DNA of 5,716 nt from Ruminococcus sp. CAG:254 (GCA_000433635.1 HF997857.1:1-5716), one strand, 5' to 3'. Counted from the stretch's first letter, positions 1 to 5,610 are shown. The notes: generated by a model not told the origin, from the letters alone. Program-made: numbers and translations.

Positions 1-24
1 TAATCAAAAGGAGGTCATCACAAA

Positions 25-144
25 GTGAATGACATATATAGTTTATCACATTCGAAGTGAATTTGCAAGTACCACATTGTATTTGCCCCAAAATATCGTA
101 GAAAGGTGTTCTACGAAACAAAGCTAAATCTTAAGACAATTGTG
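25..144 (+). pseudogene. tnpA: IS200/IS605-family TnpA transposase, N-terminal remnant with internal stop
   Basis: Reading from GTG at 25, behind an AGGAGG ribosome binding site at 9-14, gives VNDIYSLSHSK, then TGA at 58-60, then ICKYHIVFAPKYRRKVFYE in the same frame, followed by a TAA at 145. This is the characteristic start of IS200-type Y1 (HUH) transposases, whose usual form is NDIYSLSHxKWxCxYHIVFxPKYRRKV. The TGA lies exactly at the conserved Trp, so it is a TGG-to-TGA nonsense mutation. Resemblance to the family fades after about position 120. The HUH (HIH) metal-binding motif and the catalytic Tyr, which lie further along in the roughly 150-residue protein, are absent in all three forward frames here. 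The fragment therefore cannot encode a transposase. The element's left end would lie outside the window and no right-end hairpin is evident. The family call is secure; where exactly the remnant ends is a guess. Confidence 0.86.
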
Positions 145-147
145 TAA

Positions 148-407
148 TTGGAACACTAGCTTTCCATCATTCTCATGGAAACAAACATCCGGGACATTGT
201 ACAGTGTATCTTTATCAGGACTGGTATTGTAATACCTGCAAACAGTCGGGAACAACCTGCACAACGACATTGGTATGGTGTACCAGTCCAAACATCATAG
301 ACGATGTGGAGCAGCCAGCAGAAACGGTATAAAAGTCTAACAATACTGTATTTTATAATCAAGCACACCCCTATAAGAAGATGAAGAAAAAGGATTCTGA
401 AAAACAG
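148..407. other. Gene-poor stretch with one open, startless frame
   Basis: No recognisable intact gene. One forward frame is open from the codon after TAA 132-134 to TAA 330-332 (about 65 codons) but has no ATG. It reads like a small zinc-binding segment, with FHH, then GNKHPGHC, then WYCNTCKQSG (CxxC at 228-239). This could be a decayed fragment of another gene or chance; see findings. A perfect TATAAT at 354-359 stands without a matching -35. A forward and a reverse ORF of 40-70 codons in this stretch have no ribosome binding site or family resemblance and are ignored. The stretch is best regarded as decayed insertion-type DNA next to the IS200 remnant. Confidence 0.4.
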
Positions 408-439
408 CCCGGACAGAGGTTCTGTCTGGGTTTATTTTT
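408..439 (+). terminator. Intrinsic terminator upstream of the small ORF unit
   Basis: CCCGGACAGA (408-417) pairs with TCTGTCTGGG (421-430), ten pairs with one G.U wobble and a 3-nt loop, followed by TTTATTTTT (431-439). It would end transcription coming from the left-edge region. On the other strand the stem is followed by CTGTTTTTC, so weaker termination of leftward transcripts is possible. It also argues that the ATG at 381, in frame with the small ORF, is not the real start, because that reading would run through this hairpin. Confidence 0.75.
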
Positions 440-482
440 GAGCAAAAATATCAGCAGTTTTATCATTTTTGAACAATTGGAA

Positions 483-491
483 TGGTACAAT
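483..491 (+). promoter_or_regulatory. Extended -10 promoter of the small ORF
   Basis: TGGTACAAT (483-491) is an extended -10 element (TGn plus TACAAT). No good -35 lies at 16-18 nt; a TTGAAC at 469-474 is too close (11 nt). Transcription would start near 498, giving a leader of about 48 nt before the ATG at 546. Confidence 0.5.
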
Positions 492-545
492 GCACTTGTA
501 AGAAAACAGAAAGCCGGTCGTTTTTTTAAGAAAGAGGTGTGTTGT

Positions 546-641
546 ATGGGCGGCTTGTTCGGATTGATTTTGCTATGTGTGCTTGTTGGCGGTGGAATCA
601 AACTTGGAACAGACATCATTCTCAACCTGTTCCTGAAGTAA
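546..641 (+). CDS. Small hydrophobic (single-pass membrane) protein, 31 aa, unknown
   Basis: The 31-codon ORF reads MGGLFGLILLCVLVGGG, then IKLGTDIILNLFLK, and ends in TAA. Residues about 4-18 form an unbroken apolar segment long enough to enter a membrane, and Lys19, Asp23 and Lys31 are the only charged residues. Nine Leu, four Ile and two Val make up nearly half of it. The start is supported by GAGG at 534-537, 8 nt before ATG. An in-frame ATG at 381 would give 86 aa but lies upstream of a terminator (408-439) and of the likely promoter (483-491), so it is rejected. With its own promoter, RBS and strong terminator (666-708) this is a complete small transcription unit. Alternatives are a type I toxin-like peptide, a small membrane regulator, or a branched-chain-rich leader peptide for ilvE. 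I do not recognise the family. Confidence 0.55.
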   Translation: MGGLFGLILLCVLVGGGIKLGTDIILNLFLK

Positions 642-665
642 GTAGCATCTGCTGACAGAAGAACC

Positions 666-708
666 GAATCGGGTGCAGCGAATCCAATCGCTGTACCTGA
701 TTTTTTTT
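666..708 (+). terminator. Strong intrinsic terminator between the small ORF and ilvE
   Basis: The arms 666-681 and 688-703 form a stem of about 16 pairs (three G.U wobbles) around the loop ATCCAA (682-687). The 3' arm merges into eight T at 701-708. It starts 24 nt after the stop of the 31-aa ORF and ends 33 nt before the ilvE -35. Confidence 0.88.
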
Positions 709-740
709 GTAATTTTCCGATTTTTTTTTTGCAAATGGAA

Positions 741-769
741 TTGCAAACGGTGCAGATTTGTGCTATAAT
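741..769 (+). promoter_or_regulatory. ilvE promoter (sigma-A type, extended -10)
   Basis: The -35 TTGCAA (741-746), a 17-nt spacer and the -10 TATAAT (764-769), preceded by TGC (extended -10), form a strong housekeeping promoter. An A/T-rich stretch with ten T (711-730) directly upstream could serve as an UP element. TTGCAAA occurs twice, at 729-735 and 741-747, one helical turn apart (12 bp), the second copy covering the -35; this may be an operator. Start is expected near 776, leaving a ~68-nt leader. The ilvE ribosome binding site is AGAGGG (830-835), 8 nt before the ATG. Confidence 0.85.
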
Positions 770-843
770 AGGGTTAAATAGCAGAAAGCAGCAGTTTTTC
801 CTCCTGTTTTCTGTTACCATCATGAAAAAAGAGGGATTGTATC

Positions 844-1917
844 ATGGAAATCAAGAAAAAGTTAGCGGCAACCTTAAAGGAAAAGCCGCAGGATGAAAGC
901 AAGCTGGGCTTTGGTCATATCTTTACCGACCATATGCTGATTATGCCGTATGATGAAGGTCAGGGCTGGCACGACCCGGAAATTGTTCCGTATGATAACA
1001 TCAGCCTGAGTCCGGCAGCAATGTGCTTCCATTATGGTCAGACTGTATTTGAAGGCTTGAAGGCTTATCGGACTGCCGATGATAAAATTCAGCTGTTCCG
1101 TCCGGAAGAAAACTTTAAGCGTCTGAACCGTTCCAATGAACGTCTGGTTATTCCGGAATTGCCGGTAGAACTGGGCATGCAGTGTCTGATGGAACTGCTG
1201 GAAGTGGAAAAGGATTGGGTACCGCATCTGGAAGGTACTTCCCTGTATATTCGTCCGTTTATCATTGCAATTGACCCGTTCTTGGGCGTTCGTCCGGGTG
1301 CACAGTATCTGTTTATGATTATTCTTTCTCCGTCTGGTGCATACTATGCATCGGGTCTGAATCCGGTCAACATCTATGTAGAAGACAAGTATGTTCGTAC
1401 CGTTCGTGGCTGCATGGGTTATGCAAAGACTGGCGGTAACTATGCTGCTTCTCTGCACAGCCAGGATGATGCTCATAAGCAGAACTATTCTCAGGTTCTG
1501 TGGCTGGATGGCGTAGAACAGAAGTACATCGAAGAAGTTGGTGCAATGAACATCTTCTTTGTAATTGATGGCGAAATCGTCACACCGTCTTTGGAAACAG
1601 GTTCGATTCTGGCTGGTATCACCAGAAAGTCTACCATTGAACTGTGCAAGAGTTGGGGTCTGCCGGTATCCGAACGCCGGATTACCATTCAGGAAATTGC
1701 AGATGCTTATGATGCAGGCAAGCTGGACGAAGTCTTTGGTACAGGTACTGCAGCCGTTATTTCTCCGGTTGGTCATCTGAAGTGGGATGATAAGGTTATG
1801 GAAATCAACAACAATAAGATTGGTAAGATTTCTCAGAGAATTTACGACACCCTGACTGGTATTCAGTGGGGCAAGTTGCCGGATCCGTTTAACTGGGTTG
1901 TACCGCTCGAAAAGTAA
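844..1917 (+). CDS. ilvE: Branched-chain amino acid aminotransferase
   Basis: A pyridoxal-phosphate enzyme of fold type IV (aminotransferase class IV). It moves the amino group between glutamate and the 2-oxo acids of Leu, Ile and Val: the last step of their synthesis and the first of their breakdown, in the cytoplasm. At 357 aa it has the full length of the longer bacterial/eukaryotic-like BCAT clade. Visible hallmarks are FHYGQTVFEGLKAYR (62-76), YIRPF (135-139), the Schiff-base Lys195 in GYAKTGGNYAASL, the PLP-nitrogen Glu231 in EEVGAMN, SILAGITRKS (254-263) for phosphate binding, and FGTGTAA (298-304). The ATG at 844 follows AGAGGG by 8 nt and gives the N-terminus expected for the family. 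It is monocistronic: own promoter at 741-769, terminator at 1944-1977. No T-box is present in the short leader. Confidence 0.97.
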   Translation: MEIKKKLAATLKEKPQDESKLGFGHIFTDHMLIMPYDEGQGWHDPEIVPYDNISLSPAAMCFHYGQTVFEGLKAYRTADDKIQLFRPEENFKRLNRSNERLVIPELPVELGMQCLMELLEVEKDWVPHLEGTSLYIRPFIIAIDPFLGVRPGAQYLFMIILSPSGAYYASGLNPVNIYVEDKYVRTVRGCMGYAKTGGNYAASLHSQDDAHKQNYSQVLWLDGVEQKYIEEVGAMNIFFVIDGEIVTPSLETGSILAGITRKSTIELCKSWGLPVSERRITIQEIADAYDAGKLDEVFGTGTAAVISPVGHLKWDDKVMEINNNKIGKISQRIYDTLTGIQWGKLPDPFNWVVPLEK

Positions 1918-1943
1918 GCGAGATTTTTTAGGATTACAAGTTG

Positions 1944-1977
1944 AAAAAGGGGCTTTCTGGATAGAAAGCCTCTTTTT
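1944..1977. terminator. ilvE terminator
   Basis: GGGGCTTTC (1949-1957) pairs with GAAAGCCTC (1964-1972), one G.U wobble, loop TGGATA. The stem is flanked by AAAAA (1944-1948) and TTTTT (1973-1977), so it could work in both directions. It begins 27 nt after the ilvE stop. Confidence 0.88.
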
Positions 1978-2044
1978 GTATCATGTTCTATTTGGAGCGA
2001 TGATTGCAATTAAAATTGTGGAATGTTCTTGTCAAATACAAAAG

Positions 2045-2066
2045 TTTCCACAGTTCATTGTGGAAA
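2045..2066 (+). repeat. Perfect inverted repeat upstream of the CxxCxxCC protein gene
   Basis: TTTCCACA (2045-2052) and TGTGGAAA (2059-2066) are exact complements around GTTCAT. There is no T tract, so it is not a terminator. It lies 22 nt before the start codon and could be a leader hairpin or the binding site of a dimeric regulator. No clear promoter was found between 1978 and 2044; TTGTGG at 2016-2021 has only a poor -10 partner. Confidence 0.6.
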
Positions 2067-2087
2067 TGGCGAAAGGAATTGGATGCA

Positions 2088-2573
2088 ATGTTGAAAAAGA
2101 TTTTATCCCGAACGACCTGTGCAGCGTGTCAATTGTGCTGTCAGTTTGATGCAAGTGACATCTGGGAATTGCCTGTGTTGCCAGCGGAAACGGTGGCAGC
2201 GATTCGGAAATACCGCCCAGAAACAGCGTTTGTTCCCGTTGGGGCAGAACAAACCTTTGCTGCACCGCCGCTCAAAGGCGAGGAATTATATGCCTGTCCA
2301 GTGCTGACCGAGCACGGCTGTGGCTTATCGGAGCAGGACAAGCCATTTGATTGTAAAGTTTGGCCGTTTCGGCTGATGCGAACAGCGAACGGAACGGTTT
2401 GCATTTCTATTTCAGACTTGTGTACAGGCGTGCAGCTGCATGAAGTAGAGCAGTTGCAAGCATTCCTGCGGGAGGGGCTGGCAGAAACCATGTTTGCCTA
2501 CGCAAAAGCCCATCCAGACCATATTCACGCATGGCACGATGGTTATCGGGTGATTTTGACAGAGCCCAAATAA
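2088..2573 (+). CDS. YkgJ-family cysteine cluster protein (CxxCxxCC zinc/iron-chelating domain)
   Basis: This 161-aa protein carries the signature of the CxxCxxCC (YkgJ) family: CAACQLCC at residues 11-18, then a second half CPVLTEHGCGL (Cys70, Cys78) and FDCKVWPFR (Cys89). The family is thought to bind zinc or an iron-sulfur cluster through these cysteines; its cellular role is not established. No signal peptide or membrane segment is visible, so it should be cytoplasmic. The ATG at 2088 is chosen because AAAGGA (2072-2077) precedes it by 10 nt and the cysteine motif begins at residue 11, as is usual. A longer reading from TTG at 2004 would add 28 residues without family resemblance and run through the 2045-2066 hairpin. 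The gene is convergent with metG and shares its terminator. Confidence 0.85.
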   Translation: MLKKILSRTTCAACQLCCQFDASDIWELPVLPAETVAAIRKYRPETAFVPVGAEQTFAAPPLKGEELYACPVLTEHGCGLSEQDKPFDCKVWPFRLMRTANGTVCISISDLCTGVQLHEVEQLQAFLREGLAETMFAYAKAHPDHIHAWHDGYRVILTEPK

Positions 2574-2577
2574 ACAG

Positions 2578-2625
2578 AAAAACCGCTGATGCAGGTTTTT
2601 TTCGCTTGCATCAGCGGTTCTTTTT
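2578..2625. terminator. Bidirectional terminator shared by the cysteine cluster gene and metG
   Basis: AACCGCTGATGCA (2581-2593) pairs perfectly over 13 bp with TGCATCAGCGGTT (2607-2619). TTTTT (2621-2625) follows on the plus strand; on the minus strand the stem continues into TTTTT (complement of 2578-2582). It lies 4-8 nt after the plus-strand stop and about 30 nt after the metG stop, serving both converging genes. Confidence 0.9.
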
Positions 2626-2654
2626 GTATTTTTATGAAAATTGCAATGTGGAAG

Positions 2655-4604
2655 TTATCGAATCTTTGCACCGCAAGGCAGGCTCTGATCCGGGAAGACA
2701 ACACTTGCACTGCCATCCGGAGCATCTGCCGCACAAATCATACCATTGCTCTCTACGCCGCAGAGTTTTGCCGGCTTGAGGTTTGCAACCAGAATGATTT
2801 TCTTTCCAATGAGGTCTTCCGGCTTGTACCACTGTGCAATACCAGAAACAACTTGTCTGCCGCCCATGCCGTCATCCAGCTGCAATTTCAACAGCTTTTT
2901 CGACTTTTTCACCTTTTCGCATTCCACGACCTTTGCAATCCGCAAATCAACCTTTGCGAAATCGTCAATGGTGATTTCCGGAGCGAGTTCTGCAACTGGA
3001 GCAGCTTCTTCTTCTGCTGGCTGCTGCGGTTCGTTGTTCTTGATGATGGCGTTCAGTTCTTCGATTTCCTTTTCTACATCAATTCTCGGGAAGAGAATTT
3101 CGCCCTTGTGTACCGTGACATTCTTCGGGAGAACATCAAACGATGCAGCGTTTTCATAAGTGCGTTCTGCTTCGCCTGCACCAATCTGTTCCCAAACCTT
3201 CGGCATTGTGGTCGGCATAAAGGCAGAGAGCAATGTCGAGATAATCCGAATGGTGTCGAGCAGGTTGTACAGAACGGTTGCCAGACGAGCCTTCTTGCTT
3301 TCGTCCTTTGCCAGAACCCAAGGTGCAGTTTCGTCGATATACTTATTTGCACGGGAAACGACCTTGAAGATTTCAGCCAAAGCATGGTTCAGCTGTGTCT
3401 GATCCATAAAGCCGTCTACCTTTTCCCGCAGAGCGGTTGCTGTTGCAATCAAATCATCATCAAATTCGCCAGCTTCTCGGTCTTCCGGCAGTGTACCATT
3501 GAAATACTTGTCCACCATGGCAACCGTACGGGAAACCAAGTTGCCCAGACCGTTTGCAAGGTCGGAATTGATTCTGGTAATCAGAACCTCGTTGGAGAAG
3601 GAGCTGTCAGAACCCAGAGCCATTTCCCGGAGGATGTGATACCGGATGGCATCTGCACCATAGCGTTCGCCCAGTACAAACGGGTCTACCACATTGCCCA
3701 GTGATTTACTCATCTTCTGACCATTGAACGTAATCCAGCCATGAACTGCCAGATGCTTTGGCAACGGCAAATCCAGAGCCATTAAGATCGCAGGCCAAAT
3801 GATTGCATGGAATCGCATAATATCCTTTGCAACCATATGCACATCTGCCGGCCAGTAGCGGTCGTAGTCATGGTAAGCATCATTATAGAAGCCCAGTGCA
3901 GAGATATAGTTTGACAGAGCGTCAACCCAAACATAGACAATGTGCTTCGGGTCGAAGGTAACCGGAATGCCCCAAGTGAAAGAGGTTCTGGAAACGCAGA
4001 GGTCTTCCAGACCCGGCTTGATGAAGTTGTTGACGAGTTCGGTTGCTCTGGTTTTCGGCTGTAAGTAGTCGGTTTCGGTCAACAGGTGGGTGATACGTTC
4101 AGCGAACGGGGACATCTTGAAGAAATATGCCTCTTCTTCTGCCTCAATGACTGGTCTGCCGCATTCCGGACACTTGCCGTCTACCAGCTGGGATTCTGTC
4201 CAGAAGCTTTCGCATGGTGTACAGTATTTTCCCTGATACTTGCCCTTGTAGATATAGCCCTTGTCGTACAGTTCCTTGAAGATTTTCTGTACGGTTTCAA
4301 CGTGATAATCATCCGTTGTCCGGATATAGCGGTCATAACTGATGTTCATATACGACCAAAGGCTCTTGAATGTTTTTACGATTTCGTCTACATATTCCTT
4401 TGGGGTAACGCCTTTTTCAGCGGCTTTCTGTTCGATTTTCAAACCGTGTTCATCGGTACCGGTGAGGAACATGACATCATAGCCCTGCATCCGGCGGTAA
4501 CGAGCGATGGAGTCGCAAGCAACCGTTGTATAGCAATGTCCGATATGCGGATTGCCGGACGGGTAATAAATCGGGGTTGTGATGTAATATGGTTTTGCTG
4601 CCAA
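2655..4604 (-). CDS. metG: Methionyl-tRNA synthetase with C-terminal tRNA-binding domain
   Basis: Charges tRNA(Met), both initiator and elongator, with methionine using ATP; cytoplasmic and essential. The 649-aa protein has the class I catalytic core with HIGH (residues 20-23) in YYPSGNPHIGHCYT and KMSKS (297-301) in NGQKMSKSLGNVVDP. A zinc knuckle is formed by Cys128/Cys131 and Cys145/Cys148. An alpha-helical anticodon-binding region spans about 335-480. After a Glu/Ala/Pro-rich linker (about 520-543) comes an OB-fold tRNA-binding domain (about 545-649; FAKVDLRIAKV, GRQVVSGIA), which in this family promotes dimerisation and tRNA binding. The start is TTG: AGGAGG (4613-4618 on the minus strand) sits 8 nt upstream, the next codons give AAKPYYITTPIYYPSG, and no ATG is close by. 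Monocistronic, with its own promoter and terminator. Confidence 0.98.
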   Translation of the reverse strand: MAAKPYYITTPIYYPSGNPHIGHCYTTVACDSIARYRRMQGYDVMFLTGTDEHGLKIEQKAAEKGVTPKEYVDEIVKTFKSLWSYMNISYDRYIRTTDDYHVETVQKIFKELYDKGYIYKGKYQGKYCTPCESFWTESQLVDGKCPECGRPVIEAEEEAYFFKMSPFAERITHLLTETDYLQPKTRATELVNNFIKPGLEDLCVSRTSFTWGIPVTFDPKHIVYVWVDALSNYISALGFYNDAYHDYDRYWPADVHMVAKDIMRFHAIIWPAILMALDLPLPKHLAVHGWITFNGQKMSKSLGNVVDPFVLGERYGADAIRYHILREMALGSDSSFSNEVLITRINSDLANGLGNLVSRTVAMVDKYFNGTLPEDREAGEFDDDLIATATALREKVDGFMDQTQLNHALAEIFKVVSRANKYIDETAPWVLAKDESKKARLATVLYNLLDTIRIISTLLSAFMPTTMPKVWEQIGAGEAERTYENAASFDVLPKNVTVHKGEILFPRIDVEKEIEELNAIIKNNEPQQPAEEEAAPVAELAPEITIDDFAKVDLRIAKVVECEKVKKSKKLLKLQLDDGMGGRQVVSGIAQWYKPEDLIGKKIILVANLKPAKLCGVESNGMICAADAPDGSASVVFPDQSLPCGAKIR

Positions 4605-4630
4605 TGGAAATCCCTCCTAATTTGCTGATT

Positions 4631-4649
4631 GCAGCCGAGATGGGGCTGC
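4631..4649 (-). promoter_or_regulatory. Small hairpin in the metG leader
   Basis: GCAGCC and GGCTGC (4631-4636 and 4644-4649) form a 6-bp stem with a 7-nt loop in the roughly 50-nt metG leader, close to the predicted 5' end and ahead of the ribosome binding site. No U tract follows. The leader is far too short for a T-box, so this is probably a 5' stabilising stem or without function. Confidence 0.4.
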
Positions 4650-4659
4650 GATTCTCTTT

Positions 4660-4688
4660 ATTATAGCATATTTTCGGTAGAATTACAA
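4660..4688 (-). promoter_or_regulatory. metG promoter (sigma-A type, extended -10)
   Basis: On the minus strand the -35 is TTGTAA (4683-4688), the spacer is 17 nt, and the -10 is a perfect TATAAT (4660-4665) preceded by TGC, an extended -10. Transcription would start near 4653, about 50 nt ahead of the TTG start codon. It lies just downstream of the deoD terminator, so metG does not depend on deoD transcription. Confidence 0.88.
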
Positions 4689-4730
4689 GAGAAAAATTGC
4701 GAACAAGAAATGCAAGTGCTGCTAACTATA

Positions 4731-4769
4731 AAAAAAACCGCTGTCACGACATCACCGTGCAGCGGTTTT
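4731..4769 (-). terminator. deoD terminator
   Basis: AAAACCGCTG (4734-4743) and CAGCGGTTTT (4760-4769) pair. After one bulged T, the stem continues with CACG (4745-4748) against CGTG (4756-4759), loop ACATCAC. Read on the minus strand it is followed by seven U (4737-4731), so it faces deoD. It lies about 90 nt past the deoD stop. On the plus strand only four T follow, so it is mainly one-directional. Confidence 0.82.
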
Positions 4770-4780
4770 CACACTTTGGG

Positions 4781-4807
4781 GAAGTGCTGGAAGTTCATTC
4801 CAGCTTC
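4781..4807. repeat. Hairpin in the deoD 3' untranslated region
   Basis: GCTGGAA (4786-4792) and TTCCAGC (4798-4804) are perfect complements around GTTCA, extended by GAA/TTC across a two-base bulge. No T tract follows on either strand, so it does not look like a terminator. It would sit in the deoD mRNA tail just ahead of the terminator, where it could protect the 3' end; that role is inferred. Confidence 0.45.
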
Positions 4808-4856
4808 TAGTATAGCAGAATATGCTTAAAGAATTCTGAAAAAAGAGAAAACTTTC

Positions 4857-5570
4857 TTATTTCTGTACAGAAACAGCAGTCTGCAACGCCAGTTCCATCA
4901 TATCGGTGAAAGCGGTCTGCCGTTCTTCGGCGGACGTGGATTCATTCCGCAGCGGACAGTCTGAAATTGTCGTGATACAGAGGGCTTTCTTGCCAGCTTC
5001 TGCCGCATTGCAATAGAGGGCAGCCGATTCCATTTCTACCGCTAAAACGCCCATCTTTGCCCATTTCGGCAGGGGGTCATTTTCCGTATAGAAGTGGTCG
5101 CTGGAGCACAGATTTCCGACATGGAACGGCTTTTTCAGTGCTCTTGCTGCAGAAACTGCCGCTTCCAGCAGGGAGAAGTCTGCAATCGGGGCAAATGTGC
5201 CTGGCAGGTTGTATTGTGCTGCATAGTTGGAATCCGTGCAGACACCCATTCCCAGCACCAAATCTCGCAGCTTGACAGAATCAGCAACGCCGCCAGCCGT
5301 ACCAATGCGGATGATGGCATCTACATCATAGAAGTGAAACAGTTCATAGGAATAAATGCCCATAGATGGCATCCCCATACCGCTGCCCTGTACGGAAATC
5401 GGAACGCCCTGATAAGTGCCCGTATAGCCCAGCATGTTCCGAACGGTGTTGTAGCAGACGGGATGTTCTAAATAGGTTTCTGCAATGAATTTTGCCCGTA
5501 ATGGGTCACCGGGCATGAGAACGACTTTTGCAATCTCACCGGGATTTGCTTGATTGTGCGGTGTTGCCAT
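4857..5570 (-). CDS. deoD: Purine nucleoside phosphorylase, DeoD type
   Basis: Splits purine (deoxy)ribonucleosides with phosphate into the free base and (deoxy)ribose-1-phosphate, for purine salvage and use of the sugar; cytoplasmic. The 237-aa length and motifs are those of the hexameric high-molecular-weight PNP class, not the trimeric one. Visible are His5 near the N-terminus, MPGDPLRA (19-26, phosphate-binding Gly/Arg25), NTVRNMLGYTG (Arg44), GSGMGMPSMGIYSYEL (63-77), IRIGTAGG (87-94, Arg88), AVEMESAALY (177-186, ribose-binding Glu181), and the catalytic pair Asp204 in TISD and Arg217 in SAEERQ. All key residues are present. The ATG at 5570 follows AAAGG by 10 nt on the minus strand. It ends in its own terminator ahead of metG. 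No convincing promoter was found upstream; it may lie in or beyond the palindromic block 5611-5716. Confidence 0.95.
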   Translation of the reverse strand: MATPHNQANPGEIAKVVLMPGDPLRAKFIAETYLEHPVCYNTVRNMLGYTGTYQGVPISVQGSGMGMPSMGIYSYELFHFYDVDAIIRIGTAGGVADSVKLRDLVLGMGVCTDSNYAAQYNLPGTFAPIADFSLLEAAVSAARALKKPFHVGNLCSSDHFYTENDPLPKWAKMGVLAVEMESAALYCNAAEAGKKALCITTISDCPLRNESTSAEERQTAFTDMMELALQTAVSVQK

Positions 5571-5610
5571 AAAAACACGACCTTTCTATAGAATGATTGA
5601 ATTGATGGAT

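Noticed and set aside
58..60. TGA in the transposase frame read as Trp (alternative code)
   Set aside because: The intact genes use TGG for Trp and contain no in-frame TGA, and the same frame meets TAA at 145, so simple decay explains it.
381..545. 86-aa version of the small ORF starting at ATG 381
   Set aside because: The extra 55 codons run through a terminator hairpin and lie upstream of the likely promoter; the internal ATG at 546 has the better RBS.
822..896. Upstream overlapping ORF (ATG 822, 24 codons) as an ilvE leader peptide
   Set aside because: It has no RBS, is out of frame with ilvE, runs into it, and is not enriched in branched-chain residues.
874..1776. 300-codon reverse-strand ORF across ilvE
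   Set aside because: It mirrors the coding frame of a fully supported gene, has no RBS or family resemblance, and is a shadow ORF.
2589..3704. 371-codon forward ORF across metG
   Set aside because: It is antisense to metG, begins inside the terminator, and is Cys/Phe-rich nonsense typical of a shadow frame.
4605..4660. T-box or SAM riboswitch ahead of metG
   Set aside because: The leader is only about 50 nt with one 6-bp hairpin; no T-box sequence, terminator/antiterminator pair or SAM-type core is present.
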